The notes: generated by a model not told the origin, from the letters alone. A stretch of DNA of 64,000 nt from Allorhizobium undicola ORS 992 = ATCC 700741 (GCF_000621665.1 NZ_JHXQ01000001.1:1-64000), one strand, 5' to 3'; numbered from the stretch's first letter, positions 48,285 through 57,697 are shown. Program-made: numbers and translations.

Positions 48285-50678
48285 ATGACCGAAGACGTCA
48301 CCGTCACGACCATGCTGGCCTTGTTCCTGCCCTTCATCGGGGCGGCGCTGGCCCCTTCTGTTGCGCGGCGAGGCGGCGGGCGCTTTGTGTTCATGCTGGC
48401 GCTGCTGCCCTTGCTGTCCTTCCTGCATTTTCTGCGCTTCCTGCCGGATGTGGCAAAGGGGGAGGTCGTGACCGGCGGCTATGCCTGGGTGCCGAGCTAT
48501 AATCTCAGCTTTTCCTGGTTTTTCGACGGGCTGTCGCTGACCTTCGCGCTGCTTGTCACCGGCATTGGCACGCTCATCCTGCTTTATGCGGCAAGCTACA
48601 TGCAGGGCCACGCCAAGATTGGCCGGTTCATGGCCTTTCTCCTGCTGTTCATGGGGGCCATGCTGGGGCTGGTCGCGGCCGACAGCTTCCTCATGCTGTT
48701 CATCTACTGGGAGCTGACGTCCATCGCCTCCTTCCTGCTGATCGGTTTCGATCACGAGCGCCGCGCGGCACGGCGCGCCGCCTTTCAGGCGCTGGTCATC
48801 ACCGGCGGCGGCGGGCTTTTGCTGCTGGCGGGGCTGATCTTCCTGTGGAACATGAGCGGTGTCACGCAGCTTTCGCTGCTGGTGCTGGGCGGCCAGAACC
48901 TTGGCGGCCACGCCTTTTACCTGCCGGCGCTGTTTCTCGTTCTGGGCGGGGCCTTCACCAAATCGGCGCAGTTTCCCTTTCATGTCTGGCTGCCCAATGC
49001 CATGGAGGCGCCCACGCCCGTTTCGGCCTATCTGCACTCGGCCACCATGGTCAAGGCGGGTGTCTATCTGCTGATGCGGCTCAATCCGGTTCTGGGACAA
49101 ACGCCCGCCTGGGAAATCCTGCTGCCGTTTTTCGGCGGCCTCACGCTCTTGGTGGGGGCGGTGATGGCGGCCCGCCAGACCGATCTCAAGCAGATGCTGG
49201 CCTATACGACCGTGGCATCGCTTGGGCTGCTGGTGCTGCTTACCGGTTTCGATACGCCCCATGCCATTGCCGCCGCCGTCACCTATCTCATTGCCCACAG
49301 CCTGTTCAAAGGCGCGCTGTTCATGGTGGCGGGCGGGGTGGACCACGCCACCGGCACGCGGGACGTGAGCCGCCTTTCCGGCCTTGGCCGCGCCATGCCG
49401 CTGACCTTTGCGGCGGCCTTGCTGGCGGGCCTTTCCATGGCGGGCCTGCCGCCCTTTTTCGGTTTTCTCGCCAAGGAGGAAATCTATGCGGCGCTGATCG
49501 GCGCGGATGCCCGCTCGGTTGCCTTCAGCGCCGTGGCGGTTATCGGCAATGCGCTGATGCTGGTCATCGGGCTTGCGGCGGGCCTCAGGATCTTCACAGG
49601 TCCGCAGACGCCTGCCGCCACTGCCGCGCATGAGGGCGGCTTCGGCCTGTGGTTCGGGCCGCTTCTGCTGGCGCTGTGCGGCCTTTTGGCTGCACTTGCC
49701 GCCCCCGGCTTTCATGGGCTTTTTTCATCCCCCATGGCCAGCGCGATTGCCGGGAAACCGGTCACGGTTTCCATCGGCCTTGCCCCGCATATCGGCGGCC
49801 CGCTCATGCTTTCGCTTGCAACGATTGCGCTTGGCCTGGTGCTGTTTGCCCTGCACGCCGCCTGCCGGGCCGCGCTCCAGCGGCTTCTTGCAGCGCTTGG
49901 CCCCGGACCGGACCGCGCCTTCGACGGCCTGATCGACGGGCTGGTGCTTTTGGCATGGCGCATCACGCGGGTGGTGCAGAACGGGCGGCTCGATGTCTAT
50001 GTCACGCTGACGCTGATCGTGCTGGCGGCTGCCCTGCTGGTGCCGATGGTCGCCTATGACGAATTGCCCGCGCTGCCATCGCTGCCAACCGCCATGCCGT
50101 TGCACGAAGCCGCCTTCCTGCTGATTGCCGTTGCCGGGCTGATTGCCGTGCTGAAGGCCGAAAACCGGCTGGCGGCCATCGTCTCGCTCGGCATTCAGGG
50201 CTTTGCGGTTTCGGTGATCTTCCTGCTGTTCGGCGCGCCGGATCTGTCGTTCACGCAGTTCATGATCGAAACCCTCTCGGTCGTCATTCTGGCGCTGGTG
50301 ATGACGCGGCTCAAACTGCACCCCGCCGATCACCGGCCATTGCCGCAAATCCTGCTGGATGCATCGGTGGCGGCGGCCTGCGGGCTGGGGCTGGCGCTGA
50401 TGCTGATGAAGGTGACGCAGGGCGCCTTCGATCCGCAGCTCACCGAATTCTTCTCCGCCTATTCCAAGGTCATAGCGCACGGGGCCAATGTGGTGAATGT
50501 CATCATTGTCGATTTCCGGGGCGTGGATACCATGGGCGAGATTGCCGTGGTGATGATTACAGGTCTTGCCGTGCTGGCGCTCATTCGCATCCGTGCGCCG
50601 CGCCTGCGGGCAGGTGCCGCCGATACGCTGGCGCCCAGCCGAAAAACAGGGGCGACGAGCGGGGAGGGCCGCGCATGA
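48285..50678 (+). CDS. mrpA: Mrp/Pha cation:proton antiporter subunit A
   Basis: A 797-residue membrane protein, the largest subunit of the seven-part Mrp (Pha/Mnh) antiporter, which exports Na+ or K+ in exchange for protons and supports pH and salt tolerance. It is homologous to NADH dehydrogenase NuoL: YWELTSIASFLLIG, TKSAQFPFHVWLPNAMEAPTPVSAYLHSA and the KQMLAYTTVASLGLL helix. The C-terminal 200 residues add the MrpB-like/DUF4040 part. AGGAG lies five bases before the ATG at 48285; an upstream ATG at 48270 lacks a site. It overlaps mrpB by 4 bases. Confidence 0.93.
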   Translation: MTEDVTVTTMLALFLPFIGAALAPSVARRGGGRFVFMLALLPLLSFLHFLRFLPDVAKGEVVTGGYAWVPSYNLSFSWFFDGLSLTFALLVTGIGTLILLYAASYMQGHAKIGRFMAFLLLFMGAMLGLVAADSFLMLFIYWELTSIASFLLIGFDHERRAARRAAFQALVITGGGGLLLLAGLIFLWNMSGVTQLSLLVLGGQNLGGHAFYLPALFLVLGGAFTKSAQFPFHVWLPNAMEAPTPVSAYLHSATMVKAGVYLLMRLNPVLGQTPAWEILLPFFGGLTLLVGAVMAARQTDLKQMLAYTTVASLGLLVLLTGFDTPHAIAAAVTYLIAHSLFKGALFMVAGGVDHATGTRDVSRLSGLGRAMPLTFAAALLAGLSMAGLPPFFGFLAKEEIYAALIGADARSVAFSAVAVIGNALMLVIGLAAGLRIFTGPQTPAATAAHEGGFGLWFGPLLLALCGLLAALAAPGFHGLFSSPMASAIAGKPVTVSIGLAPHIGGPLMLSLATIALGLVLFALHAACRAALQRLLAALGPGPDRAFDGLIDGLVLLAWRITRVVQNGRLDVYVTLTLIVLAAALLVPMVAYDELPALPSLPTAMPLHEAAFLLIAVAGLIAVLKAENRLAAIVSLGIQGFAVSVIFLLFGAPDLSFTQFMIETLSVVILALVMTRLKLHPADHRPLPQILLDASVAAACGLGLALMLMKVTQGAFDPQLTEFFSAYSKVIAHGANVVNVIIVDFRGVDTMGEIAVVMITGLAVLALIRIRAPRLRAGAADTLAPSRKTGATSGEGRA

Positions 50679-51091
50679 ACACGCTGATTTTCCGCACGCT
50701 TGCGCCGTTCATCACCGCGCTCATGCTGTTTTTCTCGCTGTTCGTGCTGCTGCGCGGCCATAACGAGCCGGGCGGCGGCTTTATCGGCGGGCTGATCGCC
50801 GCTTCCGCCTTCGCCATTTACGGCATGGCCTTCGGGGTGCAGGCCGTCAGCCGGGCCTTGCGCTTCCATCCGCTGTCCATTGCAGGGGCCGGGCTTCTCC
50901 TGTCGGTGCTGTCGGGCATGGTGTCGCTTGCCGCGGGCGTGCCCTTCATGACCGGGCTTTGGGCCACGCCGCATATTCTGGGTGTCGAGGTGCCGGTCGC
51001 CACCGTCATCAGCTTCGATGTGGGGGTCTATCTGGTGGTGGTCGGGGCCATCACCTCCATTGCCCTGTCGCTGGGGGAGAGCGAGGACTGA
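50675..51091 (+). CDS. mrpB: Mrp antiporter subunit B
   Basis: A 138-residue membrane protein with four hydrophobic helices. RGHNEPGGGFIGGLIAASAF is the MnhB signature. It starts inside the mrpA stop (ATGA) with GGGGAGGG as ribosome site. Its presence as a separate gene shows this is a seven-gene cluster rather than one of the fused mrpAB type. Confidence 0.93.
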   Translation: MNTLIFRTLAPFITALMLFFSLFVLLRGHNEPGGGFIGGLIAASAFAIYGMAFGVQAVSRALRFHPLSIAGAGLLLSVLSGMVSLAAGVPFMTGLWATPHILGVEVPVATVISFDVGVYLVVVGAITSIALSLGESED

Positions 51092-51468
51092 TGGAAAGCA
51101 TTTTTGCCGGTCTCGTGGGGCTCTTTGCCGCCACCGCCTTCTACCTCATCATGTCGCGCCACGTGGTGCGCATCCTGCTTGGCATGGTCATTCTGGGCAA
51201 TGCGGTGAACCTTGCGCTGTTCACCGCCGGACGTCTGACGCGCGAAGCCCCGCCGATCATCATGGCCGGAGCCGACACCTTGCCCGCCACGGCGGCCAAT
51301 CCGCTGCCGCAGGCGCTGATCCTCACGGCCATCGTCATCTCCTTCTCCTTCTTCGCCTTCCTGCTGGTGCTGGCCTACCGCGCCTATCAGGATCTGGAAA
51401 CCGACGACACCGACGAAATGCGACTGGCCGAGCCGAAGCGCCCGCCGCATCCGCCGCTCGGTTATTGA
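51091..51468 (+). CDS. mrpC: Mrp antiporter subunit C
   Basis: A 125-residue protein with three helices, homologous to NuoK. MSRHVVRILLGMVILGNAVNLALF and NPLPQALILTAIVISFSFFAFLLVL are conserved. It has an unusually long hydrophilic end (DLETDDTDEMRLAEPKRPPHPP). The start codon overlaps the mrpB stop (TGATG). Confidence 0.93.
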   Translation: MESIFAGLVGLFAATAFYLIMSRHVVRILLGMVILGNAVNLALFTAGRLTREAPPIIMAGADTLPATAANPLPQALILTAIVISFSFFAFLLVLAYRAYQDLETDDTDEMRLAEPKRPPHPPLGY

Positions 51469-51475
51469 GGACAGC

Positions 51476-53089
51476 ATGGCCGCACCCGTTTCCGATGCCG
51501 CTTTTTCCCAACTCCTCGCGCAGGCCCATGTGGCGGGCGGGGCGGGGCTTGCCGCCTGGCTTCCCGTGCTGCCGGTGGCGCTTGGCCTTGGCGGCGGCGC
51601 GGTGCTGATGATGCAGCGCCGCCACCCGGCCCGCCACCCCGCCATTGCCCTGCCGCTCCTGGGGCTGATGGCCTTCCTGCATCTGGCGCTTCTCGTGCAT
51701 GTTCAGGCGGGCGGCCCGATCACGGTGATGATGGGCAGCTGGAAGCCGCCCTTCGGCATTGCCTTCACCGCCGATCTCACCGGGGCAAGTTTCGCGCTGG
51801 CCGCCTCGCTGGTGGGGCTTGCCTGCGGTATTTACGGGCTGGACGACATCAACACATCCGGGCGGCGCTATGGCTTCTATCCCTTTCTGCTGGTGATGAT
51901 GGGGGCAGCATCGGGCGCCTTCCTCACCGGCGATGTGTTCAACCTTTATGTCTGGTTCGAGGTGCTGCTCATCTCCTCTTTCGGAATGCTCATTCTGGGG
52001 TCGGAGCGCGAGCAGATCGATGGCGCGCTGAAATATGCGGTGCTGAACCTCATCGCCACCACGCTGTTTCTCATCACGGTGGGCTTTCTCTATGGCGTGT
52101 TCGGCACGCTCAACATGGCAGACCTTGCCATCAAGCTGAACGGCGCGGCCGAAACCGCGCCGGTGCTGACGCTGGCCACGCTGTTCACGCTGGCCTTCTG
52201 CATGAAGGCGGCGGCCTTTCCGGTGAATTTCTGGTTGCCTGCCTCCTATCACACGCCGCGCATCGTGGTATCGGCCCTGTTTGCCGCGCTCTTGACCAAG
52301 GTCGGGGCCTATAGCCTCATTCGCGTCGTCGTCATGCTCATGCCGCTGGAGCGGGAGGAGCTGAGCCTGCTTCTGGCCGCCATGGCCGCAGCCACCATGG
52401 TTCTGGGCGCGCTGGGGGCGCTTGCGCAAACCGATCTTCGCCGCCTTCTGGGCTTCATCGTCATTTCCGGCATTGGTTCTGTGCTGGCGGGCATTGCCAT
52501 CGGGGCGGAACAGGGGCTGGGCGCTGCACTGTTTTATGCCCTCCACTCCATCCTGTTAATGGCAGCGCTCTATCTCGTCATCGGTCAGGCGGGGCGGCTT
52601 GGCGGCAGCTTCCAGCTCACCAGCCTTGCCGGGCTTTACAAGAAAGCGCCTGCTTTCGCGCTGGTCTCGCTCATTCTTTTTCTGGCCGCCAGCGGCCTGC
52701 CGCCCTTTTCCGGCTTCTGGCCCAAGGTCATGCTGCTGAAGGCGGCGCTCGATATTGGCGCATGGTGGCTGGCGGCGGCCATTCTCGCATCCGGCTTTGT
52801 CACCACCATCGCGCTTGCGCGGGTGTTTCTGCTGGCCTATTGGCGCGGCGAGGGTGAAATTTCATCCGCAGACGCGGGGGCAGATGCAGATGCCGGCCAC
52901 GGTCCGCAGGGCGAGCGCATTTTCCGCCCCTCGCGCGGGGCCATGGTGCCGGTGCTGATGCTGACGCTGCCGGTTGTGTGGTTCGGGCTGTTCCCGGAAA
53001 GCCTGATCGGCCTCACCCAGACGGCGGCGGCGGGGCTGATCGATCCTGCCGCCTATATCGGCTCGGTTTTTCCGCAGGGGGAGCGCTGA
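51476..53089 (+). CDS. mrpD: Mrp antiporter subunit D
   Basis: A 537-residue NuoM/NuoN-like membrane subunit with about 14 helices. Landmarks are FNLYVWFEVLLISSFGML, KAAAFPVNFWLPASYHTPRIVVSALFAALLTKVGAYSLIR and QTDLRRLLGFIVISGIGSVLAG. It holds one of the proton paths with subunit A. It starts seven bases after mrpC and overlaps mrpE (TGATG). Confidence 0.93.
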   Translation: MAAPVSDAAFSQLLAQAHVAGGAGLAAWLPVLPVALGLGGGAVLMMQRRHPARHPAIALPLLGLMAFLHLALLVHVQAGGPITVMMGSWKPPFGIAFTADLTGASFALAASLVGLACGIYGLDDINTSGRRYGFYPFLLVMMGAASGAFLTGDVFNLYVWFEVLLISSFGMLILGSEREQIDGALKYAVLNLIATTLFLITVGFLYGVFGTLNMADLAIKLNGAAETAPVLTLATLFTLAFCMKAAAFPVNFWLPASYHTPRIVVSALFAALLTKVGAYSLIRVVVMLMPLEREELSLLLAAMAAATMVLGALGALAQTDLRRLLGFIVISGIGSVLAGIAIGAEQGLGAALFYALHSILLMAALYLVIGQAGRLGGSFQLTSLAGLYKKAPAFALVSLILFLAASGLPPFSGFWPKVMLLKAALDIGAWWLAAAILASGFVTTIALARVFLLAYWRGEGEISSADAGADADAGHGPQGERIFRPSRGAMVPVLMLTLPVVWFGLFPESLIGLTQTAAAGLIDPAAYIGSVFPQGER

Positions 53090-53562
53090 TGGGGCTGTTG
53101 CTGGTCAATCTGCTGCTGGCCTTTGTCTGGGTTGCCCTCAGCGGCAGCGCCACGGTGCATAACCTTCTGTTCGGCTTCCTGCTATCGCTGCTGGTGGTGG
53201 GGGTGCTGCGCGAACAGGTCGGCGGCGTCACCTATCTGACGCGGGCCAGACGGTTGTTTTCGCTGCTTGGCCTGTTTTTATGGGAATTGATGAAATCCGC
53301 CTTCCGGGTCACGGCGCTGGTCCTGTCGCCAAGGCTTGCCATCCGGCCCGGAATCCTGGCCTATCGGCTGACGGTGACGCGCGATTTCGAGATCGCGCTT
53401 CTGGCCAATCTCATCACGCTCACCCCCGGCACGCTGTCGGTCGATGTCTCGGACGACCGCAAGACCCTCTATATTCACGCACTGGATTGCTCCGACCCGG
53501 ATGCCACACGGCGCGAGATTGCCGAAGGTTTCGAGCGCAAGATCAGGGAGACCTTTGCATGA
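53089..53562 (+). CDS. mrpE: Mrp antiporter subunit E
   Basis: A 157-residue subunit. Two N-terminal membrane helices are followed by a soluble part with the MnhE signature: [20 protein letters not shown] and YIHALDC. Start overlaps the mrpD stop; its end overlaps mrpF (ATGA). Longer frames upstream belong to the overlapping mrpD gene. Confidence 0.92.
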   Translation: MGLLLVNLLLAFVWVALSGSATVHNLLFGFLLSLLVVGVLREQVGGVTYLTRARRLFSLLGLFLWELMKSAFRVTALVLSPRLAIRPGILAYRLTVTRDFEIALLANLITLTPGTLSVDVSDDRKTLYIHALDCSDPDATRREIAEGFERKIRETFA

Positions 53563-53972
53563 GCCTGGAACAAAGCCTTGTGCAGGGCGCGGCCAATATC
53601 GGCCTTGTGCTTCTGGCGCTGGCCTTTCTGGCCACCGTCTACCGCGTCATGCGCGGGCCGACCCTGCCGGACCGGGTGCTGGCGCTGGACATGCTGGTGG
53701 GCATCGTGCTGGGCTTTATCGCGGTGTTCGTCATCCGCTCCGGCTATACGCTCTATATCGACATTGCCATATCGCTTGGGCTGGTGGGATTTCTGACGAC
53801 CGTGGCTTTTGCCCGTTTCATTCTGATACGCGGGGTGATTGGCGAAAGTCCCGAAACAGAACCCGCGCTGGCCGCTTCACGGGCACAATTAGCTGTGGAA
53901 AAGATCAGGCAGGAAAAGCGGCAGAAGCGGCCCGGCAAATGGCGCGACTTGTCCCGAAAGGAGACGGAGTGA
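53559..53972 (+). CDS. mrpF: Mrp antiporter subunit F
   Basis: A 137-residue protein with three helices ([22 protein letters not shown] and [15 protein letters not shown] are typical of MnhF). It carries a basic hydrophilic tail ([20 protein letters not shown]) longer than in most relatives. It overlaps mrpE and mrpG. Confidence 0.92.
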   Translation: MSLEQSLVQGAANIGLVLLALAFLATVYRVMRGPTLPDRVLALDMLVGIVLGFIAVFVIRSGYTLYIDIAISLGLVGFLTTVAFARFILIRGVIGESPETEPALAASRAQLAVEKIRQEKRQKRPGKWRDLSRKETE

Positions 53973-54337
53973 TGCAATTGGCCATCGCAATCTTAACGTC
54001 TGTGCTGATTTTGGCCGGGTCTTTCTTCGCGCTGGTCGCCGCCATCGGCATCAACAGATTGCCGGATCTGTTTACGCGAATGCACGCCGCGTCCAAGGCT
54101 GGAACAGTAGGATCAGGGCTTTTACTGCTGGCTCTGGGCATAAATTCGGGTGAATTACCGGTTTTTGCCAAGGCATTGGCCGGGATTTTCTTCTTTTTCC
54201 TCACCGCTCCACTGTCTGCGCATCTGCTTGCACGCGCTGCCCATGCCGTTGGCTATCCTCTGGCGGCAGCCTCGGTTCTCGATGAAATGCAGGCATCCGC
54301 CGAGGGGCAAAAGAAGGATACAGTTAATAAACCGTGA
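53972..54337 (+). CDS. mrpG: Mrp antiporter subunit G
   Basis: A 121-residue protein with three helices. GINRLPDLFTRMHAASKAGTVG is the MnhG signature, and TAPLSAHLLARAAH the later one. It is the last gene of the operon, overlapping mrpF by one base (TGATG). Confidence 0.92.
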   Translation: MQLAIAILTSVLILAGSFFALVAAIGINRLPDLFTRMHAASKAGTVGSGLLLLALGINSGELPVFAKALAGIFFFFLTAPLSAHLLARAAHAVGYPLAAASVLDEMQASAEGQKKDTVNKP

Positions 54338-54740
54338 ATGAATGTCACGATGAAGTATCCGGGAGCAGAATCATATTCATATTTTGCCCGCCATGGCATT
54401 TTTCCTCGTGCGCATTGCAAATAAATTGTTGCTGGACATTTGTTGCTGCCTGAGTAATTCATGTAAAAAGTTGTTCCGAACGCATCGAAGCAGTATCCAT
54501 GAGGCTGATCCAGGCCTGTGCAGCACCTTGAAAATGGCTCGGCGGTTGCGATTTAGCGCTCGCAAAAGTGCGCTTGGCGTGGCCTCTGGCAGTTTTGTTC
54601 CGGCGCGGCAAGTAAAACACCTGCCTGGACATGCATTCGGTCATATGGCGCGGGGGATTTCCAAGAGGCCTTTATCCGGCCTCCAATGTTGACGGTGGAT
54701 GGCGATTGACCGGCAGCAGGCAGACAAACAGGAGAATGAA
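54338..54740 (+). other. Long leader region upstream of mucR
   Basis: No open frame of note. It includes AT-rich stretches (54370-54470) suitable for a promoter, and MucR-type regulators often bind such AT-rich DNA and repress their own gene. A hairpin GAGGCC, 7 bases, GGCCTC lies at 54665-54683. AGGAG precedes the mucR ATG. Confidence 0.45.
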
Positions 54741-55175
54741 ATGAACGAAACGACATTCGCAGCGGTTGAGCAGGATCTTCTCGTGGAACTCACGGCGGAT
54801 ATTGTCGCCGCCTATGTCAGCAATCATGTTGTGCCGATCGGGGACATTCCCCATCTCATTTCCGACGTCCATTCAGCGCTTGCCAATACGTCCGCGCCGA
54901 TTGTTTCCGCCCCGGTCGCGGAAAAGCAGAAGCCGGCCGTGGCCGTGCGCAAATCCATTCAGGGCGAACAGATCATCTGCCTGGAATGCGGCGGATCCTT
55001 CAAGTCGCTGAAGCGCCACCTGATGACCCATCACAATCTCGGCCCGGAAGAATATCGCGAAAAGTGGGACCTGCCCGCCGATTATCCCATGGTTGCCCCG
55101 GCCTATGCCGAAGCCCGTTCGCGGCTGGCAAAGGAAATGGGTCTTGGCCAGCGCCGCCGTCGCGGTGGCAAGTGA
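54741..55175 (+). CDS. mucR: MucR/Ros-family zinc-finger transcriptional regulator
   Basis: A 144-residue DNA-binding protein. The Ros-type zinc finger is [19 protein letters not shown] (Cys, Cys, His, His), followed by [38 protein letters not shown] and a basic end. The N-terminal [20 protein letters not shown] part mediates oligomerisation. Family members silence AT-rich genes and control exopolysaccharide, motility and virulence or symbiosis traits, and repress their own promoter. AGGAG precedes the ATG. It is followed by a terminator. Confidence 0.95.
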   Translation: MNETTFAAVEQDLLVELTADIVAAYVSNHVVPIGDIPHLISDVHSALANTSAPIVSAPVAEKQKPAVAVRKSIQGEQIICLECGGSFKSLKRHLMTHHNLGPEEYREKWDLPADYPMVAPAYAEARSRLAKEMGLGQRRRRGGK

Positions 55176-55207
55176 TACAATAAGCCGCAAGGCGCGTTTT
55201 CAGAAAG

Positions 55208-55228
55208 GCCGGGCGAATGCCCGGCTTT
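55208..55228 (+). terminator. Terminator after mucR
   Basis: GCCGGGC and GCCCGGC pair around GAAT, then TTTCTTGTTT. It lies 33 bases past the mucR stop. Confidence 0.85.
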
Positions 55229-55310
55229 CTTGTTTCTGACGGCAGCTTTCCGGCAGGCCTGTCAAAACGGCACGGTTTGCCTGGCGAATGCAAGGGTTCG
55301 CCGGATTTTC

Positions 55311-55505
55311 TCAGGACGGATGATATTCCGGGGTATATTTTCCCGTCAGTGCCGGCGCGCCGATCAGCCGCGGCTCTTCGCGAATATAGCGAACGCCGGT
55401 GAAAAGCAGGATGCGGGCCTCGTCGCTTTTCTTTTGGCCTTCGAAACTGCTGGTTTTGCCGGAGCGTTGCCCCAGACGGTCCATGATCCTTACAATGTCA
55501 GCCAT
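55311..55505 (-). CDS. Small conserved-looking hypothetical protein
   Basis: A 64-residue basic protein (MADIVRIMDRLGQRSGKTSS at the N-terminus). A good ribosome site (GGAGAG, five bases before the ATG) lies on the minus strand, which favours a real gene. There is no signal or membrane segment. It sits convergent to mucR. Function is unknown. Confidence 0.5.
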   Translation of the reverse strand: MADIVRIMDRLGQRSGKTSSFEGQKKSDEARILLFTGVRYIREEPRLIGAPALTGKYTPEYHPS

Positions 55506-55951
55506 GCGCCTCTCCAGAATGTGTCCGAGACGGATGAAGCAAAGGATTTCACCCTACCCCTTGTGGGGGCTAACGCGATCCGCCGGGGTTTGTTGCGTGG
55601 CCGGCGGGCATTTGCGTCTTTCTCACGGTTGCTTCCATTGCAGCCAAAGGTTTGCTGCGTCGGGATTGCATCCAATGATAGTTTATTTCATCAGATTGTT
55701 CTTATTAAACACTATCCATGGTTAACAGCCTGCTAACGATTTTCGGTTATCTTGAAGAATATGTACCGCGTTGATGCATTCCGTGCCTGTACCAAAAGGT
55801 GCCCCATGCCCCAACGCCCTGTTTTTCAAGCGTGTTCGGCAAGGCCCCTTCCGGGATCGGGCAGAACATGGAGTGGGACGGAAATGTCGTGGACCATCAA
55901 TTTCGAGCGCTGGAAAATCCAAGAGTCGGCCGGAAAAAGGATGTTGTCCTG
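55506..55951. other. Upstream region of the DUF2336 gene
   Basis: Becomes AT-rich around 55670-55740, where the candidate CtrA site lies. No convincing reading frame was seen other than the 5' extension of DUF2336, which is probably untranslated. Confidence 0.4.
55722..55736. promoter_or_regulatory. Candidate CtrA box
   Basis: TTAA, seven bases, CTAA. The alphaproteobacterial cell-cycle regulator CtrA prefers TTAA-N7-TTAA, so seven of eight positions match. It is upstream of the DUF2336 gene, a family often linked to cell-cycle or motility genes. Confidence 0.35.
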
Positions 55952-57001
55952 ATGGCGACCGTTTCAAGTTTCGAAAGCCTGGATCATCCGGCAAAAACCG
56001 ATCTGAAGCAGTTTTCCCTGCTGTTCCAGCCGCTGTTTCAGGCCTCCACGCAGGAGGCCCGGCGAGAGGCGGTGGCAGCACTTTCGCAATCGCGCCATGT
56101 GCCGGTGCCGGTGGCGCTATTCATCGCCAGCCAGCCGCTGGCGGTTGCCGCGCCATTTCTGGTGTCCTCTCCCTGCCTTTCCGATGAGCTTTTGATTACC
56201 ATTGCCCGCAGTCAGGGTCGGGATCATGCCCATGCCATCATGCAGCGGGAAAACCTTTCCGCTACGGTTATCGATGCGCTGGTGGGCTTGCGCTATGCCA
56301 TGCCCGTTGGAGCTGAGTTCGCAAACCGGCAGCAGCCAGCCGATACGGCGCTGTCCGAGGGTGTGGCGCTGGACATGACCGATCTGCCGGATCGTCCGGC
56401 ATTGCCGCGCCGCTCCGCCCAAGGGCAGGCAAAGTCGAGGCCGCAGCCGCAGACCGCCGCGGCGGCACCCGCGCCCGCGCCGGATGATGGCGCCCGGCTG
56501 AGCCGTGAGCGCGAGGAGCGGTTGCGCCAGACCATCAAGGCGCTGGACCGTCACCTCAACCGTCCCGATCACGATCGTCTGGGGGCCAGGGCGTTGAGCG
56601 AGACGCAGGCAGCGCTTCTTGTGCGGTTTGCCCGTGCCCGTGAGGCGGATCATTTCGCCACCACGCTTGCCGATGCGCTCACCTCCAGCCGTTGGCTGGT
56701 GGAGCGCATCATGCTGGATATGTCCGGGCGGCAACTGGCCACGGCCCTGATGGGCCTTGCCATGGATATTGCCGACATCATCTTTATTCTCACCGGCTTT
56801 TTCCCGGATCTGGCGCAGATGGAAAATGGCGAGCCCGGCATTGCCCGCCTGCTGGCGTCGATGAATGGCGGTGATTGCGAGGCCCGGCTGGAAGCCTGGC
56901 TGCGCGCCGATGCCTATACCTATGAAACCGGAAACAGCGAAGCCCTTACCTCCGCAAGAGGCAGCGCTGCGGAAAAAACCAGGTCTTCCGGCAAGCGCTA
57001 G
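55952..57001 (+). CDS. DUF2336 domain protein
   Basis: A 349-residue cytoplasmic protein. The N-terminal half has the helical-repeat character of DUF2336 (REAVAALSQSRHVPVPVALFIASQPLAVAAPFL, LLITIARSQGRDHAHAIMQR). A Pro/Ala-rich linker lies near 150-180. The C-terminal part is helical with IADIIFILTGFFPDLA. Function is not established. The start at 55952 is after GGAAAAAGG; upstream codons in frame look non-coding. Its TAG stop begins a RIME-like repeat. Confidence 0.75.
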   Translation: MATVSSFESLDHPAKTDLKQFSLLFQPLFQASTQEARREAVAALSQSRHVPVPVALFIASQPLAVAAPFLVSSPCLSDELLITIARSQGRDHAHAIMQRENLSATVIDALVGLRYAMPVGAEFANRQQPADTALSEGVALDMTDLPDRPALPRRSAQGQAKSRPQPQTAAAAPAPAPDDGARLSREREERLRQTIKALDRHLNRPDHDRLGARALSETQAALLVRFARAREADHFATTLADALTSSRWLVERIMLDMSGRQLATALMGLAMDIADIIFILTGFFPDLAQMENGEPGIARLLASMNGGDCEARLEAWLRADAYTYETGNSEALTSARGSAAEKTRSSGKR

Positions 57002-57360
57002 AGCGGTTCATTGTTTCACGGAAACCACAGGACAGGACGCTACGGTTTAGCGTGTGGTTTACCCCCCTCTGTCCTGCCGGACATCTCCCCCTCAAGGGGG
57101 GAGATCGGCAAGATCAAGGCCCTGCCTACGTTCTTGAGAAAGGTCGTCATCACAAATAGTCTTTGAAGAATGGCGCTTTGTCCGTATTGCAATAGCCCTG
57201 CCCTTGAGGGGGAGATGCCTGGCAAGGCAGAGGGGGGTGGGCCACGCCAAACTCCTCAGCGTCGTATACTGTGCACGGAAACATTGAACCGCTCTAACTA
57301 TTTGTTTTTACGCATTTTCAGGCGGAAAACCGGCTTCCACTTTTCCTGAAAATGCTCTAG
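57001..57360. repeat. RIME-like palindrome split by a MITE
   Basis: Left part 57001-57025 and right part 57274-57360 together equal the intact repeat at 36919-37020 (GAGCGGTTCATTGTTTCACG ... GAAAATGCTCTAG). The MITE at 57026-57273 has inserted in the inner GTTTC-ACG-GAAAC hairpin. Confidence 0.85.
57026..57273. mobile_element. MITE, complete copy (248 bp, inverted) with 9-bp target duplication
   Basis: Opposite orientation to the copies at 12872 and 30708. Ends are CACAGGACAGGACGCT and AGCGTCGTATACTGTG. Perfect 9-bp direct repeats cacggaaac flank it at 57017-57025 and 57274-57282. Comparison with 36919-37020 shows the empty site, which confirms both ends and the duplication. Confidence 0.93.
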
Positions 57361-57361
57361 A

Positions 57362-57697
57362 TCAAACCAGCGTCAGCAGGTCGTCCAGCCGGTCGGTCTC
57401 GATTTCCACCAGCCAGAGATCCGGATCGAAACGGACTTCCCGCTCCATCAGGGCTTCCAAAGCCTGCGGCTCGGCACGGTCCAGCCGCAATTCAAAGCGG
57501 CGGCTTGCCGCGCCCTCGTCATCCACAAGGCTCTGCGGGGCGGGGCCATACAGCGTTTCCAGCCCGTCGCGAAAGCGCTGACGAATGAAGATCGCCCCGG
57601 CTTCTTCCATCCCGCGCCGCTCGATGGCCGCAAAGCCGCCTTCGCCAAAAACCCGGCGCATCAGGGCCGAGACAAACATATCGCTGCGAAGCCGCAT
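57362..57697 (-). CDS. DUF1491 family protein
   Basis: A 111-residue soluble protein. LRSDMFVSALMRRVFGEGGFAAIERRGMEEAGAIFIRQRF is the DUF1491 pattern, and WLVEIETDR lies near the end. It has no known function. GGAGGTTTG precedes the ATG. It is the last gene of a minus-strand set with the peptidoglycan-binding protein and histidine kinase. Confidence 0.8.
   Translation of the reverse strand: MRLRSDMFVSALMRRVFGEGGFAAIERRGMEEAGAIFIRQRFRDGLETLYGPAPQSLVDDEGAASRRFELRLDRAEPQALEALMEREVRFDPDLWLVEIETDRLDDLLTLV

Noticed and set aside
48132-49715. Minus-strand frame opposite mrpA
   Set aside because: Gln/His/Arg-rich antisense frame of a GC-rich membrane protein gene.
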